DNA of 64,000 bases from Stratiolaelaps scimitus (GCA_019614645.1 JABWDB010000002.1:13367501-13431500); one strand, 5' to 3'. Shown: positions 37,200-50,731, numbered from the stretch's first letter. Program-made: numbers and translations. Notes: a model not told the origin generated them from the sequence alone.

Positions 37200-40100
37200 G
37201 CGCGCACAGCGGTCCGCAAACGGTAAGCTTTTAGTGCGTTTTCATTATGTAGCATCTAGACCGAACGCCTCAAGGTTGTGGGAGCAACGCCTTTTTTCCG
37301 TATAACACCACTTTTGTCCTTTACCAAAAGACCGAGTTACCGTGACGGTCGGTCACGACCAGAGCGAATGATGCTTTCCCTTAGATGGCGCTAGGTCGGC
37401 TGAGGCGGCGGTAAGAGGAACACCGGGGCAAGACCTCCTCGTATCATACAGCTTCTCCAAGTAACGATGGCAGACAGAGTGGCGAATTGCACTGTCAGCC
37501 TCTTCGCCGTCGCCACCGTCGGCAACCGAGTTACAAACGACGGCGTTAGCGACTTCATTTGTTTTGATATTTAGCTCGGCCGTCCTGACGAACGAGGGGC
37601 TCAGATCGGGCAGCGGCAGGAGATAAGCATAGCATATCCTCGTGAGGAGGCGAGGGGAGCCCTTGCCTTTGTCTTACAGTTAGTGGCTCACTCAAGCATA
37701 GTCTCTTTGCAAAGACGGTCATACACGGTTGCCGCTTATGAGTGCGCCGGCAGCAGCTGCACAGTCGAGTAATACCTTTTAGGGGAGAGACGCAGGCGCA
37801 GCCGATACGGACAAACGAGGACCCGAGGACCTCGACAACCTCCCCCTTGCCCCCCAGTCGACGAAGTCTAATGAAGGCATTGTGGTAATGTGTGTGTGTG
37901 TGTGTCTGTGAGGAATTGGGGTTTTGGGGCTACCGTAAGTGTAATGCCGGCGACTCGTGAGTGCATATATGCTTGCGTCGATTGGCGCTCACCTCATGTC
38001 TCCGTCTCTCCGTATGGCTGTCTGGGTGTGCGTGTGTGCCTCTTTGTGTGCGGACGTGGGTTCACCTCGCCTAAAGGACCTCGGTGCGATGGTCATAGTA
38101 GACAAGGGTCTCTTCGATTAGTCTCCCCGCACCGCATCGAGTGGCTCCCCGTGCAACCTCAGTCAGTGGGACAGGCAGTGGGACCGCGCTTCGAGGGATT
38201 GACCGCGGTCGAATGGAGTAACTGGATGTGAGTGGACTGTACGCTGTCGCTGCCTCTACGAGCTGGCTCAGCGACTGAGGGGACAGCACTACGGCTCCAT
38301 GTTGGCGTTCTTCCACTGTAGTTCGTTCGCCACGGACGCCCTAGCCAGCTGGAGAAAAACTACTGTTAGCAGTGAGAGTAGGTACCGTTGCAGGCCGCTT
38401 CCATATACACCAGGCAAGCAAGAAGTAGCTGGCCATCCCGAGACAGCCGAAGCTCTCGAGCACTAATAGCTTAACTCGCTGGGCGACAGCGCGCTGTTCG
38501 AGTTGACGGAGAGACGCATCAACAGCAGCAGCAGCAGCAGCAGTAGTAGGGCCAACACTGCTATTGTTTACTTGCTAGCTGCATTTGTCCCCTACTTTTA
38601 GGTGGGGGTCTTCTCTTCTTCTGCTGCCGCTATTTAGAGATTGCCTCTTCAGGTCTGCATCTTCATTCCCTCTTGAGGCACTTCAGCACTTGCCTGCCGC
38701 CACTTGGGGCCATTCCTTTGTTATTGGCATCGCTATTATTCCTATTATTATTATTAACAACAACAACATCAACGACGACGACAAATATAATAATAATAAT
38801 AATGGCTTGCACACAAATATCAATAATAATGTTTACTGTTATATATTGATATGCATACATTATCATCGTAACTAACTGAATTATTGTACTTTGCAAATTA
38901 CTTATTATATTTCATACTGTTTTGTTATTATTATTGTTGTTGTTATTACAATTCCTCCAATGTCTCTGATACCGATGACGAACCGCCTGAACAGCTAGCT
39001 AATTGCAAGGGGTATATGTCTAACACCCCTAAATAAATTTTCCGGGCTGACTTGCAGCCAACATTTAACGTTCACGGTAAAACTGCTTTCGGCATTGCTT
39101 CAGAAGACGGACAACCTCCTTTTTAAATGCAAATGTGCAACGGTGCAATGTCTAGTATTCTTAGCTGCATTACACAATTTTTGGTCACGCGGGCTGACTG
39201 TGTAAATGCATTCGTCAGATAGTTCTTAACGCAAAGGTCACAATCGAAGCGATCCGCGCGTGTGTCGATTCGAGTTTCGATACAAATTCAACACGACGCC
39301 CTCGCAGTCAAATTGCAAACATTTTTCTCCATTTACAAACCTATCAGCATTGTTTAAGCGAGAGAGAGAGATGGGGAGTTTGTTTGTTTTACGAAACCTA
39401 CGCAGAATGAATGTATAATAGTCTCCAACCGATATGACCAAATGTGTAACGAAGCTAACCGCGACCCAATGCAATTACAGGGAGTCAATTTCAGTCTACG
39501 AGGTGAACGCACGTATGCAACGAAGCCCACTGCCGCCGCCGCTGCTGCTGCTGTTGCTGTGGTCATTTTGATTCGCCATTGTAACGCTATAGGGACAAAA
39601 GGGCACAGCAACAACAGCAATGCTTGCTGTCCTGAATGGAGTTCCGGGTCCAGTGTTGCGGGAAGCGTTTTCACTTGCAGGAACATTAGTAAACGTGAGC
39701 GCTTGGCGAGCGCCCAACCCCTCACCGCGTTCGTCGCCTAGAAGAGGCCGTGCAGCGTAGACGATGTGAAGAGACGATCGAAACGAACCGCTGCAAAAAC
39801 GAACACTGTGACGTGTCCGTAGATGCACTTTTACAGACGGGATGGTGGGATGGTGGTAGCGGCAATGATGGCGCCCCCCGCGACGGTGCCACCGACCGCA
39901 GCCGCTCACAGCAAACACCCCCGAGATGCGAATCCCGCCCAGCTCGACTGGAGCCAGCCAGCCAGCGGCGCTGTGTTATCCGGTAGAACAGGGAAGGGGG
40001 GGCCCTCAGCAAGGAGGGATCCGTAACCCGTCCGGCAGAATGGCTGGGGTGTTGAACGACCGTTGCTACTGCTGGGGATATGCCGCGGGGTTTCCATATT

Positions 40101-41800
40101 TTTCCCTCTTCCCCGTTGCTGGGGCGGGGCGGCTAGGCCTGCATTCGCGGACTGCTGCTGCTGCTCGGCTGTGTCGCCACTAGCGAGAGGTAATTTGCAG
40201 AACTAATTGGGCGAGCCACCGAGCCCGGGAACGGGATAGCCACTCGAGAGGCAGTCCCGTCAGCAGTAGTCGAAGCAGCAGCACCATCATCAGCAGTGCC
40301 TCGATGAATGGCAGTAGTGACGGATAGGGTTTGTGAGTCAGCAACATATAGAGGTTGACAGGAATGGTGTTTGAGCGATAGGAGGCAGGCCACGTATCCA
40401 CCATGAAGTAATCGTTAACGTGAATTGGAGAGCCGCTCGCTAGTAGCGTTTGATGTCGATGCGATTTGCGCCCCCCACCCCCGGCTATTATCTATTACAT
40501 TAGTGCGAGATCTATCTAAGTACATGATATCTTATGTTCGAGTGTAAGTGCGTACCTGCCATCGTCAGATAGTTGTCAACAGTTCTAATATCGTAGTCAG
40601 ATATGAGAGCAATGATGCCTTGCTATTTGGCCTTGTGTGGTAACTAGCTGCTAATCAAGCTACGGCGTGTAAACTGGACACATACTCATGTATGTACCTA
40701 AGTGTAGAATAGGACATTTCGGGGTAGTGAATCGTCGCGTATATATTAATAATTATATTAATTATACTTACTTATATTAAAAAAAAACATTATGTGTCAT
40801 TTCGTACTTCGACGGACCGGGGTGAGATATTACTTCTGGTATTGTTAGCGATTTGAAAAAGTTAGGCATAGATGTTATCAAGAGACAGAGGTGACTAAGC
40901 CAAATCTCCCAAATGCTCACCCCCATATACAAATCCCTAGGTCGCTCAGTAGGTGTTAGACCTAAATCATCGCAATAGCTATATGCGTATGACTGACGTT
41001 CAGTGTTTACGTCATCCCCGCGAAATCATTACGGGTGACTGCTTACTCATCTCGTCGTTGAAAGATCGTTCATATTGTGTCATCATGCCAATGTACCTCT
41101 CTCACCAGCAGGCCGTTAAGCGGTGAGTAAACCTGGTTGCCACTGCGAACGCCAAGCCTTTTTTAAGTGTGGCCATATATGTAACAGCAAGAACTTGATA
41201 GCTAGCCTAGGTATAATCTTCCAGCATGGGATCAGTAGTGAGTGGTTATAATCCACAAAATGAGCTGGTGTTATCCCTGTCGCTATTTTATAGTAGCATG
41301 AGTTTGACGTGACCTGACCAATCGAGGATCTACCACTCCAGTGGCACTAACCATTCAAAGCTGTGATATTATACAGCCAGACGCCAGCTTGACAAACCAT
41401 CTGCGCCATTAATAATGCTCATTGTAGTCACGATGTGTAAAATACAGTCAGATCTCGCTCCACTGTCACTCCAACTCGAGAAAGAAGGTACGAACGAGCA
41501 ATGCGTTTTCAATCAGTGATCAAAGCCGATAGGTCATTGACAATCAGGAGTCGGTGAAACCCGTGAATAGTGGCCGGTGAACCAGTTCCCCAGCTCAATT
41601 CTCGAACTTCGCGGTTCGTCTCGACAACAGGCCGAAGCCACCTGTGACATCAGCAATATTCGTCTACATTCAAGGTTTCTCAACGCACGACCGACCATCA
41701 GTTTCATCTCCCTCAAGTGTACTCCCATCGCCCCGATCGTCAGCCGCTTGCCAGTTTGTCCATCCGATCAGTGGACGCCCGTCACACGATCTCGCCTTGA
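37200..41800. other. Gene-free stretch
   Basis: No supported gene. GC-rich DNA continues to about 38.5 kb with a GT run near 37,889-37,904 and CAG units near 38,520-38,545. Triplet-rich AT DNA (ATT, AAC, AAT) fills 38,720-38,950. A second GC-rich patch with short GCT runs spans 39.5-40.4 kb. The rest is AT-rich. Overlapping frames up to 140 codons lack domains. Confidence 0.5.
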
Positions 41801-41806
41801 CTCGAC

Positions 41807-42271
41807 ATGGCTTTCACTTGGTCAAAGAATCATACAGACGCTCTTGTCTGTGGACGAACGCCAACCAACCCGTTGTATCTCCGACGGAAAGAGAATGACA
41901 AAGGCGTCTGTGAGTTCAAGGCTGTCAATTCACTGTCAACCGACGAAATGGCCTTGTGCGTGAGCAACGCCGACGCCGCACGCAACCATCGCTGGATTGA
42001 GTACGACCCCCTGGCGTTCGAGCCGAGGAAAGCTGTTCTTCTCGGCGTGATTCGCGGTAGTCCCGTCTACCTAGCGCGCATCCGTAGGCAACCCGCCTAC
42101 AAGGAGATGCGTCTCGTAATTGTTCCCGGATACTTTATCTTGACGGAGGGTGTCGCCATCGGTTATTGCGGCTGGCTAGACCACTGTGTGGACACAAAGT
42201 TCCAGGTGCTCGTTGACTGCTCCGATACGGCGAGCTCTTCGCAGCAGCCCAGCTACACGAAGGCGATGTAA
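41807..42271 (+). CDS. Two-repeat DM9 domain protein
   Basis: A single exon encodes 154 residues starting at an ATG preceded closely by an in-frame TGA, so this start is firm unless an upstream exon splices in. The product is two DM9 repeats. Repeat 1 spans about residues 5-66 (W5, ALVCGRTPTNPLYL at 12-25). Repeat 2 spans about 72-138 (PRKAVLLG, GSPVYLARI, VPGYF, a GYCGW turn and FQVLV at the end). The spacing of W, the A-[VL] plus Gly strand, the LYxxR-like strand and the closing VLV matches DM9/DUF3421 proteins, which are small beta-rich proteins of arthropods and molluscs. Some relatives bind mannose-type glycans or respond to infection. No signal peptide is visible, which is usual. Repeat 1 is more diverged than repeat 2. 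A polyadenylation signal lies at 42,415. Confidence 0.75.
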   Translation: MAFTWSKNHTDALVCGRTPTNPLYLRRKENDKGVCEFKAVNSLSTDEMALCVSNADAARNHRWIEYDPLAFEPRKAVLLGVIRGSPVYLARIRRQPAYKEMRLVIVPGYFILTEGVAIGYCGWLDHCVDTKFQVLVDCSDTASSSQQPSYTKAM

Positions 42272-42414
42272 AACATCCGCCATGTGGTATGACGTCGGGG
42301 ACTTCAGTCAGGACTTGAGCGCTCCGTCAGATGGCGGAAGGGTGAATCTCCTTCCGGAGAGGCAAGGAAGTGACTAAGGAAATAGTGCGTGATAAAACAG
42401 CTCAACCAAATATC

Positions 42415-42426
42415 AATAAAAATAAA
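42415..42426 (+). promoter_or_regulatory. Polyadenylation signals AATAAA of the DM9 gene
   Basis: Two adjacent AATAAA hexamers start 144 bases after the stop codon of the DM9 gene, on the same strand, and fit a normal 3' end. Confidence 0.65.
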
Positions 42427-42429
42427 AAG

Positions 42430-45419
42430 GTGATTATCAATCATAAGATTGGAGGAGCAATTTTATATTATTGCTCTTGCTAGAATGGATTACGCATATT
42501 GATATCTGGTGATAGTATCGCTAGGATGACAATGTCTAGATAATATGTGTAACATTGAAACAAGAATGTTTTGCGCATAGCCGGAGCTCTAGTCGATTAG
42601 TAAGCGACTAACCATCGTCACCCCATAGGATAATACCTGCGACATGGCGTTACTAGCTGCTCGCAAGAGGCAGATCAGCTTAATCCCGTTGTTGACGCTA
42701 CACTAATCCATCTATAAGCCACTAAGCTATCAAGGTCCGGTCAATGATTGCGAGAGCGAAGCATCAGCAGTGATAATAATAATAATGTATAGCCAATATA
42801 AATTAATTCATATATATATATATATATATTGTTCGTATCGTGACCGTTGAGCCAGCAACACACTGATCGTGGAGGATGATAAGCATAAACGCTTAGCCCA
42901 GCACAATGAAAAACAGATATATCAGACAAGACAAAAAAATGGTCGAGAGAACGAACGCTCTGTGTATATAAAGCGTTGAGAAAGTTGCTAGATATAATAT
43001 ATACGTTTTATTTACCATTCCTTCCCGAATCACTTTCAAATGAAAGACGCGCCCTCTGTGCAGAGCTGCTGTAGGCTCCATTATTCACATAATTATTGTT
43101 ATTATATCATCTCTAGTCCTTTTGGTCATAAATATATATATATATTATTTGTCTCTTTTTTTCATTTCGTTCAGTTGTTTCGATGGCACTGTGAAACCTA
43201 GAGCTTTTTTGATATCCACTTCTTCCTTTTCTATTTATACACAATGCAGAGTACATACTCTACATTTGATCTATTGTGTCATGTTACTGTCCACAGATAA
43301 TACAAGTCTGGTTTCTCCATTTCCTTACACGTATTATGTAGATACGTATATGACACAAAAGAGTAGACACATTACGAGTAGGTAATCCCCTTCCCATATC
43401 AACCACCCTAATTAATCGTATGAAACGGTTGTGTGAACAGTTGTGAGTACATGGGATATCTGTTACGATCAATCGTGTGTAATACCAGGGATAACTGTGA
43501 GCAGAAATTTCGGAAATATTCATAGGTCATTACGACTCACACCTTTCCGCAAGAAGTGCCGACAGCGGTGGCAGCTATGTCTATTGACCTAATCTACCCG
43601 TTGTTCGTTACGCAGTTTAAGAATTGCCTCACATACGATGTCAATGCATCGCGCGCCGTAGACATTGCAAATGTTCCGTCCCTAAAGCGTTTGCGCAAGG
43701 GATTGTCTCCGTGTGTTCCACGATTGATTTTCACGCCGGTCGTGTAGTGCAACTAGCACGAGTCGAATTGTTAGCACCGCAGTAGTAATAGTGGAAGGTA
43801 GGTTCTGAAATAGTCCGTTGTTCTCGTCTTGCCTATGCAATTGCGTATTTACAATCATTGAGAATCTCCTCGTTTCGATCCGGCCGTGTCTGCGTTTTTC
43901 ACAGTTCGCCGCATTTGTCTTCTGCGCTCGTGTCTGTTCTTGCCGTCATCTGTCCTGCTCCAATCTCTTCGCGCCGTCACGTCATGTGTGTTTTGGTGTG
44001 TACAGCCGTGGGCAGGGGGTCTCTGCAGAGGAGACAGCCGGCCAATTTCTAACAGAAGCGACGACGTTCGGGTTGGTCGGCCAGTGAGAGTGGGTTTGTC
44101 TGGCAAGACAACGAACATCGTCGCGTGTGGCCGCTCAAGCTGCTGCTGCTGTCGCGAAGTTGCAGCTGGCCGTGGCAAGATGCTCGTGGCTCCGTTGGAC
44201 TACTCCGCTGTTGACACGAAACTAGTGCTCAAACTTGAGCTGCTGAACCTACATACCTATTCCCGAGCAGGACGGGGCTAGAATGCGGCAAGCCTCTGGC
44301 TTCGCGCAGGTGGTCTGGCCGTGCGTGCCGCACCGGCCCCCCGCTATCGAAGTTGCGTGTCACACGCGATTCGGCGCCAGCTGCCGTGGCCGCTGCTGGG
44401 ACTTCTTCGCAGGTTCGTGTCGGGGTTTGTGTGCACTTGTGTGCGTTTCCGGTGCTGCTTCGCTATCGCTCTCTGTGTGCGTAGGTATGGCCCAGTGTGT
44501 GCCCAGCGAAGTCCAACCTTCTTCTCATATTCGGTCTCGTTCGCTCTTCTCCTTTGTTCGACTCGTTCCGTTGGACAGGAGCAGCGGGGGGAGCAGAGAT
44601 GGAGAGAAAGTCTCTGGAAAACGGCAGCTAGGTGGGCCTTGTGGGGTTCATAGGGTTGTTATGGAAGATGGGGGGGGCGGGGGGTGCAAGGAAAAGAAAG
44701 GGCTTGCATACCCTGCCGGCCAAGCAGACAACATACCGTAAGACCTTGTGGGGCTCGAGGACATCTTGGTCTCTTAGCTGCTACCGTTGTCGCCACCGCC
44801 GACAAGAGTCTATGCAAACATTACTCACGAACGAAAGGTACACCTACCTACAAATACAACGTCATAAAACGTATAGCTTGCTTGAGAAGACTGTGCCATA
44901 CAAAGGCAATATCGACAGCTTGATAAGCCTGCCCTGAACGCAGTCAATCTCTCTCTCTCTCTCTATGTCTGCCCAGATTGGCCATATTTGGGTGGGGCAG
45001 CACAAAGGAAAGAAACATTCAGCGTGTACGGAACACCTCGATAGAATGCATAGAGTGTGCTGTACTATAGAATAAATGAACAAGGGGAGTTATGGCCTTG
45101 ATTAGGGCTATGCCGTGCTAGCGTAAGCGCTGCGCACGCTCAAGTGTTTGCAGTTCCTTAGCTCTTGGTTATTAATATTCTTGAACTATTGATTTATTAG
45201 ATCAAGAGATTTCTAATGACCCTTTCGTAATTTTTTTTTGAAATGTTTATAGGAACGTCATTATAGTATGCCGAACGTTTAGCAATGGATATATAATAGA
45301 GGAAAAGGGCAAAGAAAAACTTAGCCTTGCAGAACGCTGAGACGTTAAAGACACCGAGCTATATATATATATATATATATATGTAAGAATTTGGGAACTT
45401 ATTCTATGATGTTTCATAG

Positions 45420-45458
<39 letters not shown>

Positions 45459-47110
45459 GTAACCCAGTAGAGTGAATGGCCGGTTAGGGCTTAACCAGGC
45501 GGGTGCTTAAAGTTGTTTAACGCCGACTATGGTTAGTCCATTGTTCGACGACCGCACTCCTATGCCTACGCTCCCTAGGGTAACTCTATTCTTCGGACTG
45601 CCTACCGGGAGGACACAGTGAGACAAGTCTACAAATAGTCTCTGCAACACAAAAATCATTATTATGTAGTCTGGAAACCCGAGTATTATCAAGCATACGT
45701 GTAGTTATGAAGTTGTCCTATTGTAGTCTTGTGTGGTGACCTCACTTGGCAACGTACCTTCGTGCACTGGAGAGAGCCCCAAACCGATTTTTAAGACTTA
45801 CAAAACGTTGCAACATACAACCTGACCCAAATTTACCCAAATTTATTCTCCTGCCGTCAGCTGCGATTGTAATCCCCTTCTTAAAGGTAGATTTATATTC
45901 CAGCACCGTATGATAATCAGCAACGTCACCATGTGGCATTCATGCAAGCCATTGCGTTTGAATTAACGATTATGGTGCACTCACTTATGATGGACGCACG
46001 CTTGTGAACCGGAAGCTAAACTTAAAAAGATAACAGTAAGAGAAAAATCAAATAAAGGATATGAATGCGTGTCGGGTAGAAGTAGAATACATTTCTCAAA
46101 TAAAGTATGCTTTTTCCTGTCAAATTTCATGCCCAAACGTTGAAGTATTACAATTGGTAATTTTTGCCATTTCAATTAGACAATATATGGGATGATATTG
46201 CATTCAGAAAAATCTTAAATAATAATTCTGACACGATCGAACTCATTTGCGAGCTAGGTCGAAGTGCTACCTATATTGGCTAAGCAAAAACGTCACCTGA
46301 CCTTCGAGATGGTTGACAGGAGTCAGGGGTCGGCAAAGACGATTGCCGAATTCTCTCATGCTTTTATGCCATGGGCCCACTATCTCAGGTCCTTCCCGAG
46401 CAAACCTGAGAAATGCCGTAAAATTAGAAATCGTTAACTCATTATATACCAAATATTTCTCAAATGAAATGCCAGCAAAGTATATAACCAAGGCCTATGT
46501 TAAGGTGGGAGTAAATGTAGTTTGTCAAACACCATGCAGCGATGTAAGTGGTTACCCGTTGCCTCCTTCACCAATGGTCTATGCGACTATATGCGATTAG
46601 GTAAAACGCTAGAAAGCAAAGCGCGCTGTTGCTATATTAGGTATCTCACTTAATACGCAGCTGTAATCAGCGTCTAGAAGCGGCGCTCTTTTGACCGCAT
46701 GTCAAAGCCCCGTTAATGTCCCATCCAATCGTGTATCACACAAAGCTCATCTTAAGCTTATCATTTAGAATGCAGGGCCGGGCGCCCTTCCTTCCAAATC
46801 GGATACCAAAAACTATCTCCATCGAGCTGCCGCACAATGCTAACCACGTTACAATGCCAGCTTATTCGTTCATTTGTGTCGAACACCTATGACTTCGACG
46901 GACCGAATGTTACCTACAACGTCCAATATAGAACATTGTATGTGAACGTTGGCTTAACCACGCTACAACAATCTGTTTGTAATAAGGCGGCTGAGACGTT
47001 CAAGTCAACTCAGGTGAATGCAGTCATCGAGATGAAGATCTAAATTGAATGCACTACATCCGACACCCGTCGACACCGGTGACGTTAGAATTCGCAACGG
47101 GAGCAAACGC
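42430..47110. other. Gene-free stretch before the desaturase gene
   Basis: No supported gene. TA runs lie at 42,810-42,829, 43,131-43,144, 45,360-45,382 and 45,428-45,456, and (CT)n near 44,947-44,965. A GC-rich patch at 43.9-44.8 kb keeps overlapping frames open and might be an untranslated exon. A 65-codon minus frame at 45,742-45,939 reads somewhat like protein and runs into a fair splice donor (CCAA|GTGAGG), but nothing identifies it. Confidence 0.45.
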
Positions 47111-47118
47111 AATTCAAC

Positions 47119-48634
47119 ATGGATTACGTATTGGAACTGTTTGACAAGTTTGCCTTGGACAGGATGTACGCAACGTTATTTCCATCTGATCAAGATGTGT
47201 TGGTGTCGCCCGGTACCAGCGAGGCTGTTCACAATGTTCTTCTTCATAGCAATAATAACAGCTTTGGTAGTAGTTTGTTTGGCAGCACCGCGTTCACCGA
47301 ATCGAGTGTCTTGAAACGAGATGACATTTCTCGACAGTTTCTATCGCTGACCCTCATCTCATGGGTGTTCGGTACAGTATTGTATCTTGCTACGGCCAGT
47401 CTCTCGTATCTGCTTATCTTTGATAAGCGCATTCTAAAGCACCCACGATTTCTGCACAATCAGGTCAGTTCGTACACATCGAAGTTCCGTAATCATTGTA
47501 TAAAGGTTACTAGATAACTGCCAGGAAAACATTGGTAGAGTATACCTTCCTATAACCTCTTAGCATTAGGATTGGCTTCTCTATAACTGCTGTTTTCTTA
47601 TTTTAATACAGCCAGGTGTAATAATGCCATAATGCCTCCTTTCTCAAATACTAGACATAATTAAAGTGATTCGATGTTTTTAAGCAAAACCCCAAATGTA
47701 CGCCTATTCGTACATCTGTAGGCAGGGTGTTTAAGAATTGTCGTTGTATCTATTTTTCATTTATTTGTACAATTGCTTGAGGCCCATGCAGGGTATACGC
47801 CCCTTCGTGAAGGGTAATACAAGTTTCGTTGATATTTGACGTTAGGAACATATGGCGATATATCGTGATGATGCTATTTCCAGCATATACCAATTCAATC
47901 ATTCGTAAGTTTTTGTTGTGCCAAAGGCGAGTTATGTCCAGAGAAGTTGTAGCATCAATGTAATTTATTCTACGAAGATATATTCTCACAAGAATAGTTC
48001 GACATGTGCCGGGATTATGGAGTAGATCAATAATTGTGTAGATCTCTTAATTCGTTTCTTGTGTTCAATCTTCAACGCATAGGTCACTGTGTTGAACACT
48101 GCGATCGCGTTGTAGAAAGTAGAGTTCTTTCACGATTTTTTAGCGACTCCCTGGCAATAAAAGTGCTCGATTGTGGGCTCGACGAGTAAGCCTGTGTGCA
48201 TTGTATTTAAAACTATGGCAAATATGATGATCTGATGAGCCTTTAGTTTTAGCCTGATGGAACCAATCGTGGCTGTGGTGTGAAAATTGATTAATACTGT
48301 CTCCTTTGTGTTATCTATTTATAAGGTATGGCTTGAGCTACGATTAGCTCTCAGTGCGTTGCCAGTGATGGCCGTACTAACCGCGCCCTGGTTCGTCGCG
48401 GAAGTTCGCGGATATTCCAAGCTTTACGAAGACGTCGCACAGCACGGCATTGTCTACCTTGCGGCACAGGTGAGCGTGTAAGCGACCAGCCACCAACAGG
48501 ATGCCAGCACCACATGTGCTTCTAAAATATACTGCACAGTAGAGCACACTAATAGGCACAATCGTGAAGCATTTATATTATGCAAACTAGTTTTTGATAA
48601 TTTGACACTATATATATATATATATGTATGTATG

Positions 48635-48682
<48 letters not shown>

Positions 48683-48684
48683 TG

Positions 48685-48715
<31 letters not shown>

Positions 48716-49963
48716 GTATGATGTATATATATATATATATATATATGATACTAATGGCGTTGAGTACAACGTGCAGAGTGATATGGGTCCTTTGCTTAGC
48801 TGAGGATACGCGTCAATGTTCGCTGTGGTCTAACAGAAATTGCTGGGGCTATTTTTCATGTTACATATCGTAATACGTACTTGTTATTCACTAAGGTAAG
48901 GTGAAAATATATATCAGTAACTGACACAAGAAAATAACGCGCCGTTTCTATCTGACTAAAAGAAGAAGCAGACTCAATCGCTGGAGGCATAATCAATCGC
49001 CCTGCCGTTCATGTCACCAATCGGTGGAGAAGCGATATCGTGGCTATACGTATCTGCGGACCGATTAATCATATTGCCTACCCTCGGTCAGAGAACTGTT
49101 TCACGTTGTTGACGTTTGTTACACTGGATATTGTCCTTTATGCGTGCCTTTCTTTCATCAGCGTCTATTGACCATAAAGCTAACTTTAAGTATTTCTCCT
49201 ACACGACATATGCACAGGTGCCGCTGTTTGTGGCATTCAGCGACTGTCTAATCTATTGGATTCATCGGGGCCTGCATCACCCGTTATTGTACCGACGTCT
49301 GCATAAACCGCACCACCGATGGCTAACACCATCGCCATATGCGAGCCACGCGTTCCATCCCGTTGATGGCTATCTGCAAAGTCTTCCCTACCACGTGTTT
49401 CCGTTTCTGTTTCCTCTGCACAAAGTTACCTACCTAGCGCTGTTCTTCTTCATCAATCTCTGGACTGTGTTCATCCACGATGGCGAAGTGAGTTAGGAAC
49501 TAATTACCTCGCCGGCGATAGTGTACCACTGGGTAGTCTACTCGTTGTATGACTAGTTAGGTGACTTGGGAGAACCGCAGTCGGGAAAGTGCTAGAATCC
49601 AGATAACCGATTGGGGATTGTCCAGAATCAGTAGACAACAACATTCTGCTAGTGCGGCTGCTTATAATTACAATCGATGTTCCGATTCTGTAGGTTATTG
49701 CCGACAACCCCGTCGTGAATGGCGCCGCTTGTCACAGCGTTCATCACCTGTATTTTCGTTACAACTATGGCCAGTTCACGACGCTGTGGGACCGCATAGG
49801 TGGCTCGTATCGTCGGCCAGAGGCAGAAATCGTCGACGCCCAGCTCAAACTAGACCCGACCGTTTGGACCCGTCAGAGTGAGGCCGTCGGCGAGATGATT
49901 CGCACGGAGGAAGACGACGATTCACGGACATACGTCTCTCAAGGCAAAACCAGGCAGGATTAA
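47119..49963 (+). CDS. SC5D: Sterol C5-desaturase (lathosterol oxidase)
   Basis: Four exons, 47,119-47,463, 48,326-48,469, 49,218-49,487 and 49,694-49,963, all joined at phase 0 by GT/AG introns, give 342 residues. The enzyme introduces the C5 double bond into delta-7 sterols (lathosterol to 7-dehydrocholesterol) in the ER membrane, using a diiron centre, O2 and electrons from cytochrome b5. Three histidine boxes are intact: HRGLHH (179-184), HKPHH (192-196) and HSVHH (267-271), with SHAFHPVDG between. Hydrophobic segments lie near residues 66-100, 122-145 and 164-178. The N-terminus resembles vertebrate SC5D (MDxVL start, then KHPxFLxNQV before intron 1). The protein is about 40 residues longer than the vertebrate enzyme because of a Ser/Asn-rich insert near residues 28-68. 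Start ATG has a good context (CAACATGG). Intron 2 carries a TA/GTAT microsatellite. Confidence 0.95.
48609..48747. repeat. Compound TA / GTAT microsatellite in desaturase intron 2
   Basis: Blocks of (TA)n alternate three times with blocks of (GTAT)n over about 140 bases. The tract lies inside intron 2 of the desaturase gene and is likely to be length-variable. Confidence 0.95.
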
Positions 49964-49969
49964 TTGGCC

Positions 49970-50720
49970 ATGTGAAAAATTCGAATGGACGCCGAACACC
50001 AGATGTGCACCAAGCTGCCAGCGACACTCGATTTTGGAATCAATTCTAAGGAGCTTCGATCGTTTACAAGTTGATCAATCTTCAATTACATTTCACGCAC
50101 CAGCTAGCGTTGGAACAAATCCATGTTCTATTATTTAAAGAAATTCCTACACAAATTAATTGGTGATTGTGGTCATTAGAAACATGTGAACATAGAAATG
50201 AATGTTCCTTGGAAAAAATATCTATTGTCGGTAAAGGCTGTTGTAGCTGTCACGTAGGAGGCATTCAATCGAACAGAGGTTAAAAGCCCTCTTAACAAGG
50301 GAGACGGAACGGCACACTGGCCCCGTGTGGCGCGTTTTCTCAATATTCTCATGCCACGAATAGAGATTATGCTGTGTTTTCAATTTCTAATTATTGTTCA
50401 CTAAATTGACATTTTAAATATATTTATTTCATTCTTTGAGACAATAGCAACAATCGCATCTGCTTGCCTCCTCCAAAAATCCAATCTAAACAATTTCTTG
50501 TATTTCAATTATATAGCAAGTGTCTTACTTGCAATGTTGTTTGCATGGTTGTTTGCAACTTGGCTTGCTTCTCATTCTGACAATCAGAAGTCCATATACG
50601 TTTTGCATGAAATCCAAGGAACTCAACCCAACCTTGGTTTCACATAGCCGCAAAAAATGATTATTTTACATAGCACAAAAATGTCATACGACATAATCGT
50701 CAGCGGCCACAAAATGAGAG
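49970..50720. other. Spacer downstream of the desaturase
   Basis: This AT-rich spacer should hold the 3' untranslated region of the desaturase. I see no clean AATAAA close to the stop, only AT-rich variants. No other gene is visible. Confidence 0.5.
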
Positions 50721-50725
50721 CAACA

Positions 50726-50731
50726 TTTATT
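50726..50731 (-). promoter_or_regulatory. Polyadenylation signal of Cys-tailed gene A
   Basis: AATAAA on the minus strand lies 106 bases beyond the stop codon of the gene at 50,837-51,292. It supports that stop as the real gene end, although the stop overlaps a splice-donor-like GTAAGT. Confidence 0.65.
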
